A stretch of 38,295 nt of DNA from positions 105,001-143,295 of the forward strand of contig NW_006766889.1 in the NCBI RefSeq assembly GCF_000275845.1, read 5' to 3'. Source of the DNA: Dichomitus squalens LYAD-421 SS1 (Eukaryota; Basidiomycota; Agaricomycetes; Polyporales; Polyporaceae). The position numbers and the translations under genes were made by a program. The first letter of the stretch is position 1, and each line of letters opens with the position of its first letter. The notes under the pieces are model-generated. The model worked only from the letters and a program-made list of their open reading frames with translations. It was not told the DNA's origin and did no database searches. This document shows, piece after piece, positions 9,472 to 21,954 of this stretch.

Positions 9472-10882
9472 ATGACACAAGACGGCCAGCCGACGCTGAC
9501 CCCGGATAGTCCACTCATGATGAGCAACTCTTTCCTGAACGACGGTATACTCCTTCTGTCCATGCCTGGGCCGAGCAGAGATCCGTCGTACTATATCCAC
9601 GATGGAAACACTGTGCTACTCGTTGAAAACACTCTATTCAAGGTGCGTATCGATCCGCGGCATAAGGGTTTCGGAGATTCACGTTGTCCAACCCGTGTCT
9701 GACGACGCTACAGGTTCACAGATCGGTGCTCACCAAGGATAAATCCGCGTTCGAAACGATGTTCCAACTGCCTGGAGAGACAGACTCTGCGCGTTCGGAG
9801 TCTAGTATGACAGTCGCGCAGGAGGGCGAGAGCGACGACAACCCGATCAAGCTGCAGGGTGATACCGCGGACGAATTCCGCGCCCTCATGTGGGCGTTGT
9901 ATTCACTGTGAGTGCCAACGATTCTAGTGTTCAGCAACATTCCTCTCACTTTACCAACCAATCACGCGTCCCACATACCTGCACTGTCTCTGCCACGCCG
10001 ACTGTATCGTCGCGCAGACCGCATGAGCTCACGATAGCGATGACCGCCGAAGCGGACTGTACGCAGCTTGCCAATCTCGTCCGCATCACGCACAAGTACC
10101 AATTTCGCAACATCATGACCTGGGCACTCTCCGCGCTGCACCACTACTATGCGCGACCCGGTGCGCTGGACGACATCCTCACCGCCACGCCCTCAAGCTC
10201 AAGTACCCCAACACCCGGTCCCCTGGCCCACCCCCCGACAGTTACCGCGGGTGGTCTCCCAACCGCGTCCTCCTCGCATCCGCCCACGCTCATCCAACTC
10301 ACGGAGCTCGCCGCGCTCTGCGAGCGTGCGGACCTGCTCGAGTGCACGCTCGTCCGCTGGAAGCGGCTCATTGGCGAAGGGCGCGATCTCGTGCTCGCGA
10401 TCGTGATCGGGGAGCGGTTCACCTTGCGGCCCATCCTTGGGCTCGCGTACCACGCGCTCATGCTCCGCGGCAAGGCCGCCTGGGACGCCGAGCCCTCTCT
10501 TACGCGCGCGCAGCGCGTGCGCCTCCTCGCGGGATACTACGCCTTGTCGAAGCTGTGGGACGTCCTCCCCTCGCAGCCCCCGCCCTTGACTCATAGCGCG
10601 CGGTGCACGAGCCAGCAGCGGTGTGCGAAGGCGTGGGGCGCGCTGTGGCGGACCGTGCTGGAGACGGGGACGCAGGTGATGCCCGGGCTGGCGCGCGAGG
10701 ACGTGCTGGGAAAGATCATGCTCGCGGAGAGCATGATGAAGGCGCTCGTGGAGAGGGAGATTCCGAGCCAGGGCTTCTTGGACGGCATGCCGCATTGCAG
10801 GGAGAGCGCGCTCGTTGCGACTACGGTGCGGATGCGGGAGATCAAGGAGAGTCTGGCCGACTACTTCTCGGTCGATTTCTAG
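9472..10882 (+). CDS. BTB/POZ domain protein, 409 aa
   Basis: Three exons: 9472-9642, 9714-9907 and 10018-10882. The introns are 71 and 110 nt and the phases are consistent (410 codons). The BTB fold spans about residues 36-160: the typical mushroom strings VENTLFKVHRSVLTKD, then DNPIKLQGDTADEFRALMWA and a YSLPHE end rebuilt across intron 2. After it come THKYQF and a helical C-terminal region. A Pro/Ser/Thr-rich linker (about residues 175-210) interrupts the helical part. BTB domains dimerise and can act as Cullin-3 adaptors; this expanded mushroom family has no defined substrate. The second intron is about twice the local norm. The 198-codon minus frame across exon 3 is a GC-driven shadow. 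Confidence 0.87.
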
Positions 10883-11820
10883 AGGACTGTCTTCGTCTCT
10901 GTCTCTGCCTCTCGTCCTCCGTTTCTCTCGCCTGTGCGCTTTGTTGGTTCTCTGTCTGCGGTATTCTAATCAGTTCATGACGAACGTCTCACGAATGATC
11001 CACACTGACTTGATGCGTACGAGTTATTTATACCGAATCGCTGGATTAGATACCGTTCTGTACCGGGGTACTGTTGCCCGCTTTGTACCTATACCTCCAC
11101 TGTCTTGGCACGTTGTATCAGTATCGATTATACCATTCCCCTGACTGAATGCGTCTCTCCCGAACAGCATCTGTCGGGTCTTGGCTCAGAGACGTCCGCC
11201 ATCTATGTTACTCAAGTCTTACTTCGAAGACTATAGTTGTCCTTGTGATATGCACTCAAGCCCACTTCGTCTCAACTGCACACCTCGCATAGGAAGTGGG
11301 ACTAGGTTGTACGTATCGTGTCGCGGTACTTACAGGCTTGTTCCAGCATTGAATCAATCATTGACATGGCGGCTATTAAACTACGGGCGGTTGAGTCTGG
11401 TCGTTATTACTTTACATCACGTCGCCCGGGAGCACGCATGGCGGACTTCACGGAGTCAACACAAACGAATTGCAAGCATACGGATGGAAAGCAGTCAGGA
11501 ATACGCCTTGGATTAGCCTCTGAGTCATTGAAGCCATATGAGCAGTAGTGTTTCCAACGCTTACACAGTCTCGGTCGGCTCTCATGAAGAAACTGATCGA
11601 GATTGATGCAGGCGGCCAGCAAGAGCGGCGTACGTACTGTACCGTAGCGATTCGGACTGGAAGGGGTCGTGAGGTTCGGGGGAGTTACTCTACACTCAAG
11701 TCCAATTGATATATCAAAGTGATACAACGTATATCAGCGACGGTATTCCAAGCCTAGTCCATGAATCGTGAGTCCGTTCGTGTGGTCGTCAGTTGTTATT
11801 TCTGTGTCGAGCTACACGGC
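10883..11820. other. Intergenic stretch between convergent genes
   Basis: Holds the 3' ends of the BTB gene (plus) and the aspartic protease (minus). After the BTB stop the plus strand is T/C-rich (10890-10950), as in a fungal 3' UTR. Nothing else coding is recognised. Confidence 0.4.
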
Positions 11821-13339
11821 CTAGTTGGTCTCGGCCGTCGTGAATTGAGTCGTCGCCAATCCGACCTGGCTGTTACCAGTGTCGAATACGCTGTAGAAGC
11901 GCTGGAGGAAGGCGAACCCGTCTGCAACGCAAATATCAAGCCAGTCAGTAAGCTCTCCGCATGCCGTTCAAGTACCCGACGCACTGATGAAGTCAAGGCC
12001 CTGGCCGCTCTGGCTGCCCAGATCCGCGACAACGAGGTAGATCTTGCCCTCCTCACCACCGATGGTCGAGTTGAGCGAGCGCGGCCAGATCTGGGCGTTG
12101 GCCGTGAACTCGTACGTGGTGCCGCCGACGTTGAAGAAGAGGCTCTGCAGGTTGTCGAACTGCGACTCGGTAAGCGTCAGGAGTCCTGTCGAGTTGTCGA
12201 GCTTCGCGCCAGTCGCCTGCTGGTAGGCCTGGAACGCGTCCGTAGCGAGCAGGAGGAGGGTGGTGCCGGTGTCAACAATGCCGGCGGAGCCGGAGAGGAG
12301 CGTGGACGAGCTTCCGTAGGTCACGTCCTGGTCAATACCCCAGTAGTTCGAGGCGGGCGAGGTGGAGGTGATCGGGACGAAGTTGACATCACCCGTGATC
12401 CTGCAGAGGTCGTACAGGACATCAGCAGTGATCCCTATGAGGCTAGAGTATGGAGAGATGGGGCGTACTTGCTCTCATCGATGCCGCCAAAGGTGAGCTC
12501 GCCGTTCTGGTCCCCACTCTCGGTCGTGGGCTGGTAGAAGATACCAATCGAGTCGTTAGCGATGGCGCCTTGAGCGAAGAGGTTGTCCGTGACGGTGGGG
12601 ACGGAGTCCGTTCCGGAGACGGTGCCCTGGGTGAGGTCAACCGGGCCGATACCGAGGATACCGTCGACGCCCTGGAAACCCTGTGCAGTCGAGGCAACGC
12701 CGATGCTCTGGTTCTCAATGACGAGCGAATCCGAGAGCGTCACCTGGTCGGTGACTACCAAACTATGTAAGCTCTTGTTCTCAACGAACCTTGAAGGATA
12801 TACATACACTCGGTGCCGGAGAACGAACCAGAGCCGTAGCTGACGCTCTGTTAAGCGGATAGTGAGCAGCAAGAATGCAAGAGCGTCTGGCGCAGACTTA
12901 CGACCGACTTTTCCGTGCTCTTGCTAGTACTGGTCTTGACGTACTGCTGGTCAGCGCCGACCCAAGTGTTCGAGCTGCCGGTGTCGATGAGGAGGGTGTA
13001 CTGAGTGGGCGGGCTGCCGACACCGACGGACGCAGTGTACGTGACACCGGCATCCGTCACGTCGACACCTCCACCGGGGGTAGAAGTGCCAGGCGCGCCG
13101 CCAGAGGTACCTCCAGTGCCCGTAGACCCGCCGCCAGAGGGGTCAGAGGCAGCAGCACCACCGGCAGGGTGGTGATGGTGGTGGTGGTGGCCGTGACGCC
13201 TGCGACGGGCCTCGTGGAAGGCGCTCGGGCCGTGAGGGTTGATGCCCTGGAGGATCTTCTGCGCGCGCGCCCGGTCGCGAGTGAGGATGTCCTTAGCGCT
13301 GTGAGCGACGACGCGGGTGATGAATGGGACGGAGGACAT
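11821..13339 (-). CDS. Pepsin-like aspartic protease (A1 family, polyporopepsin-like), 426 aa
   Basis: Five exons: 12902-13339, 12808-12847, 12469-12754, 11985-12400 and 11821-11921. The introns are 54, 53, 68 and 63 nt, and the model closes at 427 codons. Both catalytic motifs are present: IDTGSSNTW (Asp119) and IVDTGTTLLL (Asp298). The 179-residue spacing is normal for pepsins. The flap YGSGSFSGTE sits in the 40-nt exon 2. The C-terminus reads FLQRFYSVFDTGNSQVGLA, also typical. Residues 1-45 resemble an A1 prosegment (FITRVVAHSAKDILTRDRAR), followed by RRRRHG, a run of seven His and a Gly/Ser/Thr/Pro linker to about residue 92. No N-terminal signal peptide is visible, and a TATA box lies only about 55 nt upstream, leaving little room for a missing exon. 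A peptide-bond hydrolase; location uncertain for that reason. Confidence 0.96.
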
Positions 13340-13391
13340 GTTGTGCGAAGTATTGTTCTGGGGAGTAGTCGTCTGAACAGAGGATGGAGGG

Positions 13392-13399
13392 TATATATA
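13392..13399 (-). promoter_or_regulatory. TATA box of the aspartic protease gene
   Basis: TATATATA lies 53 nt upstream of the ATG at 13339 on the minus strand. The short distance argues that 13339 is the first codon and that no signal-peptide exon lies upstream. Confidence 0.55.
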
Positions 13400-16300
13400 C
13401 TGAGGCGGAAGCTAAAGGCGTCATCGTGAATCTGCATTGGGGAGATGCGAACGGCGTGGTGCACGAGGCGAGCAGTCTCGCGGTAGGTACCTAGAGCATG
13501 TCGCAATGCGCAAGTGGCACCTTGAAGACCGAAATATCGCGCATGAGAATGGAAGGAGCGAAGCCGCCAATTGGAGTTGTCCGAATCCTTGTCGTTAGAA
13601 CTCAACGAACGGTCGAGATCGCATCCACGTCTGATTGGCACAAAGTCTGACATATCCCCAGTATGATCGCAGAGTCGTCCTGTCAAGGGTGCCCAGGGAG
13701 ATCGATACGTGCCTCTCGCGGCCTCCAAGGCTGTGACAGTGTGAAGCGGCGTGCTTCTTGCGCAGTAGGAAGATAGGTACCTCCGATGGCGTTGTGGCGG
13801 CCTGGCGGCCTGGCGAAGGGATTTACATAGGGTTGGGTGCCGCAGATGACGCAGCCGGGACTCCTGCAGTGCCCCGCATAGGACACGGCGAATACCAGGC
13901 ACAGAACCCAGAAGGCATGGCGGGGATGCGACGGGCTCTGATAAGCTATCTCGGGTAACTCGTACCCAGCAACCCCACAAACGACGCTGTCATATGCAGC
14001 TCAACCTGTACACTTGCCTCTTTCCGGAGTCCGCCGGGCGCATAGTCAGGCTGTAAATAGCTCACCTCGCCGCCCATACCATTACCCTTCCCATTACCCC
14101 TCACTTCCCAGACAATCCACATATGCTGGCCGCACGATGCTCCTCTCAGTATGACGAGGCGCAGTGAACCCTGCGGCGAGGTCGGCGAGGTCAGGGCTCC
14201 CTCCTACTTGGGACCGAAGAGATAGAATGACACCGTTCTGCTGAACTTACAATCCGGCGCGGTGCCCGCCTCCCCCCGTTACGAGAGCGTCCTATAGCCT
14301 TGAAGTATGGTCCCCGTGCTCATTGAGGCATTGAGACATGGTAATCCTTCATGGTGACTATAGTCGCTATGGCTTGTCTCCTTATGATTGTGTCTGGGTG
14401 GATCACACGGCGCTTCGATCCGCCTCATTATCGAACCCGCCATCGTCTCCACCGGTCTGCGCAAATCGACCGACTGGCCCTCTACAACTTGCCATTTCGC
14501 CAGGACTGAACTTGTTCTGTCCATGAGTACTTGCATGGACGCTCAACCAAACCAAGCGAAAGTCGCTCCAATAGCGATGACTACCACCCACGAAGACCCG
14601 CTGCGCAGCAAGCCGCACATTCTGCGCGATCACAGCCTTTCCTTGCCTTCTGCTTCTCTTCCTTCCGCCAGAGACCGAGTCACCTAAACGTATCAGTGGC
14701 ACGATGCAGAAGATAACGGACGGAATGTACAAACCCCGGATGACGGATGCAATGAATGACTGTTGTCGGGACGTCGGTTCTTTGTACGGATCGCGCTGAG
14801 ATCCTCGTTGACACTGGATTCCTGGAAGTCTATGATTTACGAAAGCAGCGCTCGAACAACATCAGCAGTCTTACATATGTGCTTATCGCAATGTCAGCTC
14901 TCGCCATCTTTGAATGCAATAACGTACTCACGATGGCCCCGTGCGTGTTTGTGGACCCAAGCGGGTCATCTACAGATTGTGAGCAGGGCACTTCGTTGAG
15001 CTCGCGGCGAAGGAGATCAACATACGTCCAGTGCTGGATCCATGGGGGCCTCCGCCACACTGTTGCGTCCGCATCGTCACCACACTCGACTGTCATGGAT
15101 ATGAGCGTGATGGCTTCACGTGACTACGCGGCCTACGTGAGCGGACTTGCATATTGCTAGGCGGTATGAAGGTTTGTGTATGTCGTTAGGACACGATGCA
15201 ACAACGCGGAAAGGACCTGGATCGCCTTTCTTGAGACCATTCCTGCGACCAGCGGAATCTCCTAACCTGCTAGAAGCGGGAGCTCGACATAAGCGGCCTG
15301 GAAGTGTCACCAAGGAGATTTGTCGCTCACTTGTTCTCTTTAGCATGCATCACGCGCCACCCTTCTTCCAGCCTGATGGTCGGAAACGGGGTTAGTGAGT
15401 ATCGCCTACCCGGATCCAGGCGCAGGCACTCAGGTCCAGGTTCTTGAGACTCGCAGGCAGGCGCTATTGATAGTGAGACAAACCGCCTCGCTTCCATCAC
15501 GTTGTTCGATATCGACTCAAGATGGGCACTGGCAATCACAGCGCGAACGTGCGAAGGAGTGCCTTGGACAGAAGCAGAGAAGCGTAGCGCCGCTGCACTC
15601 CTCGAGCTAGAAGTCGCCGACATTAGGTGATCGGGGAACTTCACTGTCGCTTCAATAGCCCATGGAAACTGTGTACACCTTGAATCAGCTACCCAGAGAA
15701 TCTGCATTATTGTTATATGCGCGACACCCAAGGTTGTTTCGAATCGTGCAAGCAGAAGGGGTTTGGAGTGACCAGCAGCGTCGATGACACCAAGCAAATC
15801 CCAGAAGCATTAGCTCTAAGGTAACAGAATGCTGGCATATGGTGCGTTGCGCGAGTCTCTGCTGATGAGGGACGAAATGGGCGGGCTTACAGGTTACACT
15901 GAGTACGTGGACAGAGTCCAGTGCCACGAGATCGAAGTACATGAGCGTCCAGAGTCACCCCGGGAATGTCCGTGAAGGACACGTGGTGATCGATGGGCCT
16001 ATCTCGGGCCGATGTGCCCAGTGCGCTTTAGCTGAACCACTGCTTCGACTCAACCTCAAGACATAAGCAACCCATGTTGATTCGACGCTACAGCTCCCTG
16101 ATCGTTATAGGTGTTCTGCGTGGTATCTTGGAGATAGAAGCCTGTCTCGCTCGTGCAAATGACCGCTCCGTGGTGATGGTGATCGCCTACTATAGTGCCA
16201 GGCTGTATACAGGCGTGACCCAGTCCTGGCTTGAAGGTCGTCCAGGTTTCGATGTCCAAACACAGATTTGGCACTCACCTACCTTTCAGTGGTCATGCAA

Positions 16301-17853
16301 CGGCCCCGCGAGGCATCACACGACGCACACGACTCGGTTATTCGCCTACCTGGCCTTCGTTTGACGCGCTTGCAAAGTATGTCGCCATAATGCGTGCTAC
16401 TGTAGTCGTCCGGCGTCCCTCTTCACGTCGTATGTACGAGGTGAGCGGGGTATACTTTCCTATTCTCCTCCCTCTCTCTCCCTTGCTTGTTCGTGAGGCG
16501 TTGCTCACTGTGCTTGTCCATCCCGCCTGAGCCGTGAAAGCCATTTCGACCCGTGAAGGCTTCCGCTTCGGACCGCCGGCCGTCAAGTCACTGCTACTTC
16601 GGTACGGCTTTCTGAAGACACTGAGCGATGCGATTGCGTCTGGACCGGTCGCTTCTGGAAGATTATACGACAGAAGTCGAGGGACATGGTGGACGGACAT
16701 GGATGATATGTCAGACGTTTGCTGAAGAGGTGCGTGCCCCCTCTCCCTTATGCGGCTATTGTTGGACTGACCTCGGTCCGCATGCGCGCCTTTTCCAGGG
16801 CGCGGTGATGCATTTAGGAGGCCGTGTCAGCGTAGAACAACTGCGCGTGCTGGCCGCCGCGTTCTCGACTGCTGCAAAATTTTGGTCTGATTGTGACCCT
16901 CATATCAGCCTAAAGGTTGCGGGCAGATGTACCTTGATGATGACTGAGCAAGTTTGGCCAGCGGCTCAATATACCCATTTCCTTCGCTCTTTGTTTTCCC
17001 CATGGAGTATGGTCTCCTCGCCATACCGGCGAAGGGTCTACGCATAGGAGAAGGTTGACGAGCTTGGCGTTCAAGTCATGGTGAGTGTAGTGTCGCATGA
17101 TAGAGTACCGTCCGTGGTCGTCGGCGGATCATACTTCCTGCTCTTCGTGAGTGGTGTATCACTGCGGGTCTCATGCCTCTTTACCTCCGTCTTCGGTCCA
17201 TCATGTGCGCCCGACAGTGACGCACGAGAGTCAAAGCGAAGGGCTCCTGACCTCCGCGAGGTATGTAAGTTGGCTGCGTACTTACATACGCAGAAGCTTT
17301 GGATCTCTTAAAGGCTATTCTATGGGAATGGAAAGAGCTCGTCTGTTGGGCTGCTTCGCATCCATGAGGCAACCCCACATTGGTATACAAATTTGCGTCT
17401 TTGTTTCCTAGCGCTCGGCCAGGCCGCCGTGCGCAATTGAATATCTCCTCATATGTTCGGTTCCGCAGCTGCGCTGCACACGTTTGCATCGCTTGGAGGC
17501 CCGCTCCATCTGCCCTTAAAACGCCTTTGTCGTCATAGGAAGACAATACGTGGTGCTCCTTGCGACCGGTACCTCTGAAGACTTCTTCACAGATGCCCCC
17601 TCTGTGCCACGCTACTATCGGTCGAGCGCGCAGGCTCGTGGGCATGGGCGCGGCGCTGTCATCGACTGCAACGATGTCGGGCCCTGGGGTCAAGTGATGA
17701 TGAGGTGCACGGATGGAAGTGGAGGTCCGGGTACGTTGGAGGTAGTAATTGGTGAGCGGCAACGAAACGTCGCTTACCTAAGCTGACGCTATAGGTAATG
17801 GGCCCTCTGGATCCCCTCAGGCTCGCCGTGAACGCGCCGGAACACAAGCAGCC
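13400..17853. other. Gene-poor 4.4-kb stretch, possible decayed coding material
   Basis: No intact gene is recognised. The minus strand between about 14.7 and 16.3 kb has short protein-like pieces in different frames: ALDSVHVLSV (about 15.9 kb), HITIMQILWV (about 15.7 kb), RVYTVSMGY (about 15.68 kb) and GSTNTHGAIV (about 14.95 kb). Their order recalls the DUF6534 membrane family, which has LDTLHV, IVQ, RIY and YTVNT blocks. I could not join them into an open model, so a degenerate DUF6534 copy is only a suggestion. About 16.3-17.8 kb shows nothing I can support. Confidence 0.25.
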
Positions 17854-17859
17854 TATATA
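17854..17859 (+). promoter_or_regulatory. TATA-like box of egt1
   Basis: TATATA lies 74 nt before the egt1 ATG at 17928 and is followed by a C/T-rich leader. Confidence 0.5.
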
Positions 17860-17927
17860 TTTCATGCTGCTCCAGATGACTCTCCTCATTCTGTCCTCTC
17901 TACACCGCTCACCACCCACTTCACACA

Positions 17928-20900
17928 ATGGCTTCGAAGAGTGCCAATGCTATCCAAATCCTGGACATTCATACCCGTGTCTCTCCTCCCTCAGGAGCCT
18001 CCATTCGTGATCAGATTGTCTCTGGTCTCTCGCAACCTGTCGGCGGCAAAACATTGCCCACCCTCCTCCTCTACGACGAGCGTGGCCTCCGCCTGTATGA
18101 CGAAATTACCACAGATGCTGCGGAATATTACCTGTTCCCAGCCGAAGAGGAGATTCTGAAGAACAAAGCCGACGGGATCGTGCGAGTCATGCATTCGGGC
18201 ATCGCCAACGGTGAACTCGTGGACGAGGTCGTGGTCGAGCTGGGCGCTGGGTGAGTTCTTGCTTTGACACTTTTACCTCACCTTCCATGGCGTGGTCTTT
18301 GCTCGGACCTTGTATCGCGCTCGTTGCACCGCTAAACGTTCGCTTGATTGATCGACTTCGTGCGGAGTTGAACTTGGCTTCCGTTCCTAATCTTTGACAA
18401 CCCACCTGGCTCCTAAGTAGGGGTACGATATGAACGTAACCTGCTATCCACGTGCGGATGCAGGGGTCAACTATGCCATAAGCCCCTGATATCGTCCTCG
18501 GTTTCGGTCTCGGTCACCGAGTCCAGACGTCTGATCTGCTCTTTCGTAGCGCACTGAGGAAGACGTCCCTTATCTTGGGTGCGCTCGCTCGCCTGGTCCC
18601 CAATCCTGCTCCCACTCCTCCTATCAGCTACCACGCCCTCGATCTCGAAAAGCGCGAACTGGAGCGGACTTTAATGGAGCTGAACTCGTCGCATGTCGGT
18701 GTCGAGCTCAAGGGCAAGGTCGCTACTGCCGGCTTGTGCGGCACGTACGATGACGGCCTCAAGTTTATCGTAGAAGGCGGACTGCAGGATCGCAATGCGC
18801 TCGAGAGGATCGACACCGCATTCGGTTCACAGTACCCAGTGGAACGCGTTGGCCGGGACGCGTCTCCAAGCTCAGCGGCTTCTTCTCGTGGCCGCACTGA
18901 CCGGACGGAGGCGACACCACCGTCGACGCCGGGCGCCCAGCAGCCCCTGCATATCCTTTTCCTCGGTTCTTCGCTGGGCAATTTCGCACGCGGCGAGGAC
19001 GCCGCATTCCTCAAGTCTCTCCCGCTTCGCCCTGGTTCCGGCGACACGCTCCTGCTCGGTATGGACCACGGGAACGACGCGCGCCGGATTGAGGCGGCGT
19101 ACAATGACTCGAAGGGCGTTACGCGGAAATTTATCATGAATGGTCTGGTTTCTGCTGGCCGCGCTCTCGGCGACGAGAGCCTGTTCGCCCAAGACAAATG
19201 GGAGTATGTCGGCAAGTACAACGAGGAATCGAGTAAGTCATGCGTTTGTAGACCTCGGACCGACGCTTAAGCTATCTACAGGACGTCACGAGGCATACTA
19301 CCGGTCAGCCTGCGATCAGACGGTGGTGGATCCTGAGACGAAGGCGCTCTTCCCCTTCGTCAAAGATGAACTCATCCGTGTGGAAGTTTCGCACAAGGTA
19401 CTGCAAACGTGCTTCCCACTGTTTGTACATATATTTATGTTACGTTTTACAGTACTCCGAGCGAGACGCATGGACGGTGTTTACCGAGGCGAACCTTTGT
19501 CCTGTCCACCGGTGGACTGACAGGTCGTCGCAGTATTCACTCTGGCTTCTTGAACGCCCGAAGTTCTCCTTCCCTCTACTCAAATGGCCCTCGTCGTCCG
19601 ATGCCAAGACGGTTGCGCGCTCCCCTTTCTCACTGCCCACGGTGGACGAGTGGCGCGACATGTGGGCTGCATGGGACTTCATCACCCGTCAAATGATCCC
19701 TCCGTCTATGCTATTCCAAAAGCCCATTGATCTACGTCACATCTGCTTGTTCTACTGCGGACATATCCCGGCCTTCCTCTCAATCCACTTGTCAAAGCTA
19801 CTCCAGGAACCCGATACCGAGCCAGTAGAATATAAGGTACTACCCATGTTCTGAGCTCCTCCACTCTGTGCTGATGTAGTCTTCTAGTACATCTTTGAGC
19901 GTGGCATCGACCCCATCGTCGATGATCCTACCCAGTGCCATGTAAGCGCACTTTCCTGATGTCTCGAGATGTCCGTGCTGATGCCCCCCTCTCACGCAGC
20001 CACACTCCGAGGTCCCCCAGAAGGATGAGGATTGGCCCTCGTTGCCTAGCATCTTGCAGTTCCAGTCGAGGGTCCGCGAACGGGTCATAAACCTCTATCG
20101 CGACATTGATTCGGGGAAGGTGACGCTCACGCGCAAGATCGCACGAGTCATGCAGATGACACTAGAGCACGAGGCGTTCCATGCAGAGGTCAGCCTCTCG
20201 CATACGTCTATGGCGCATTATCATTCACTCACCTCTTTTTCTTTGTTCCAGACTTTGCTGTACATGCTCCTGCAGCGCGCGGGAACCGGAACTATTCCTC
20301 CCAGTGGTTTCATCCCCCCTCCTTGGGAGGTCCTTGCAGAGTCGTGGGACAAGCAGCCCCTGCCTGCAGCAGAGACGGTAACGCTTGGTCCTGAGGAGAT
20401 CAGCCTGGGCCACGACGACGACGAATCACAAGATGACTCTACTGAGGGTGTTCTCGAGCACTCCTTTGGCTGGGATAACGAGCATCCGAAGCGTACGGTG
20501 AAGGTCGAGGAGTTCAAGATCGAGTGGCGTCCCGTCACAAACGGGCAGTTCTACGAGTTCTATACGGGCCCCGGAAAGGACAAGGTTCAGTTTCCGAAGA
20601 GCTGGGTCGAGCTCGATGGCGAGGTCTTTGTAAGTCGATCTCTAGTTACTGCCATGGCACGCGTTAGCTCATACATCGACGATGGATCAAGGTTCGCACT
20701 CTGTACGGACCTGTCCCGATCAAGATTGCCTGGCACTGGCCGATCAAGACTTCGTATGACAACCTATCAGTCTATGCGAACGTCAAGGGTGGCCGCATCC
20801 CCACCGAGCCCGAGCTCCGCCTGTTCCTTGACAAGTTCGAGTGCGGCTACGAGGGCGGTGCCAACGTCGGCTTCAGAAACTGGCACCCCGTCCCGGCGAC

Positions 20901-21225
20901 GACAGGTGGCCCTGCTGACGGTGGAAAGGGCCACAACGGAGGCGTCTGGGAGTGGACGTCCACTGTTCTCGACAAGTACGAGGGTTTCGTGCCGTCGAAG
21001 CTATACCCTGGGTACGTTGTACCACAGACTACGCCTCCCGCTCATTTACTAACCAGGCATGGCTACAGGTACTCCACCGACTTCTTCGATACCCACCACC
21101 AGGTCGTGATAGGGGGGTCGTATACGACAATCCCGCGCCTTGCCGAACGTCGTACCGTGCGCAACTACTACCAGCACAATTACCCGTACGCTTGGGTCGG
21201 TGCACGCGTTGCTTACGACGTGTAG
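17928..21225 (+). CDS. egt1: Ergothioneine biosynthesis protein Egt1 (EgtD-EgtB fusion), 867 aa
   Basis: Nine exons: 17928-18250, 18550-19232, 19282-19397, 19453-19836, 19888-19941, 20000-20188, 20252-20629, 20692-21011 and 21069-21225. Together they give 868 codons. The N-terminal half is a SAM-dependent histidine methyltransferase (EgtD type): LLYDERGLRLYDEITT, the SAM loop VVVELGAG rebuilt across intron 1, and GSSLGNF. It makes hercynine. Next is a DinB-like domain with a likely iron triad: His478 (GHIPAF), His577 and His581 (HEAFHAE). The C-terminal third is an FGE-sulfatase fold (GGVWEWTST, RTVRNYYQHNYPYAW) that adds cysteine sulfur as the sulfoxide. A separate Egt2-type lyase, not in this window, completes ergothioneine. 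Intron 1 is 299 nt; all others are 49-63 nt. Antisense frames across exon 2 are shadows. Confidence 0.97.
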
Positions 21226-21954
21226 ACCATGCCGCTGTAGATAGTGATCCGTGAAAGTCGAGAGGCGTTTGTAAGAGAGCCGTATCTGTACAACAGCGCT
21301 AGATCCAATGTAACGAGAATGACAGTGCTGTTCCAGACCAGATCTACTTGCAGTATGAGTGTTACCGTTCGTCCTTGAACACGTTTGATGTTGTAGTGAA
21401 GATGCTTTGCAGTGGAGACAGCCACAGTCATATACCGGCTGGGCGGTGTTCGACCGCAGAGACGCCCGATGTCACCGGTCTGCTACTCGAGTTCGTGACG
21501 GTAGCCCTTCTGTCAAGATTTCGAGCAGGCGTGGGCAACCTGGGAGCAATGAGCAGTACGTTTGGAGCAGCGATGGCAGCGTGGCCAATTTCCCTCCTTG
21601 CAAGGATATCCTTGCTTCGATCCGTAATTGGTATGGTCACCCATTAGAAGTGCTCTGCATCAGCTGCCAGAGCAGGTGAGTGCTCGGGGCAGATTTCCGC
21701 ATCCCATAGTAAGGCAACCACAGTCAGACTAACCATAATATTCGTGATGTCGCTTCGTTGCGTACAGAATGGTGACGGCACGGTCGACCGCCCGAGATGT
21801 CCATTCAACGTTCAACTGTGGCAGTACGACACCCACGCCCGTACATCGATGCATCTTCTGAGATCTATCTGCCGACGCCCATACCACTGACTATAGACGT
21901 CTCAAATAAAAGCCAGGGCAAAGGCATCGCGTCGCTTCCACGTCTTCCAAAGCT
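21226..21954. other. Intergenic stretch, no gene recognised
   Basis: Between egt1 and the next F-box gene, both on the plus strand. Short frames at 21348-21679 are not protein-like. An A/T-rich AAATAAAAG at about 21904 may serve as a TATA-type element for the F-box gene starting at 21955. Confidence 0.35.

Noticed and set aside
10147..10795. Long minus-strand frames across the BTB gene
   Set aside because: GC-rich antisense shadow of exon 3 with Arg/His/Gly-rich composition.
11761..12537. 258-codon plus-strand open frame
   Set aside because: It is antisense to the aspartic protease exons, whose catalytic motifs and splice phases are unambiguous. The plus frame is Arg/Glu/Val-rich shadow.
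15327..15797. 156-codon minus-strand ORF as an independent gene
   Set aside because: Contains family-like pieces only in parts and in other frames nearby; no supportable start or domain. Treated as possible debris.
18628..19221. 197-codon minus-strand frame
   Set aside because: Antisense to egt1 exon 2, which carries recognised methyltransferase sequence.
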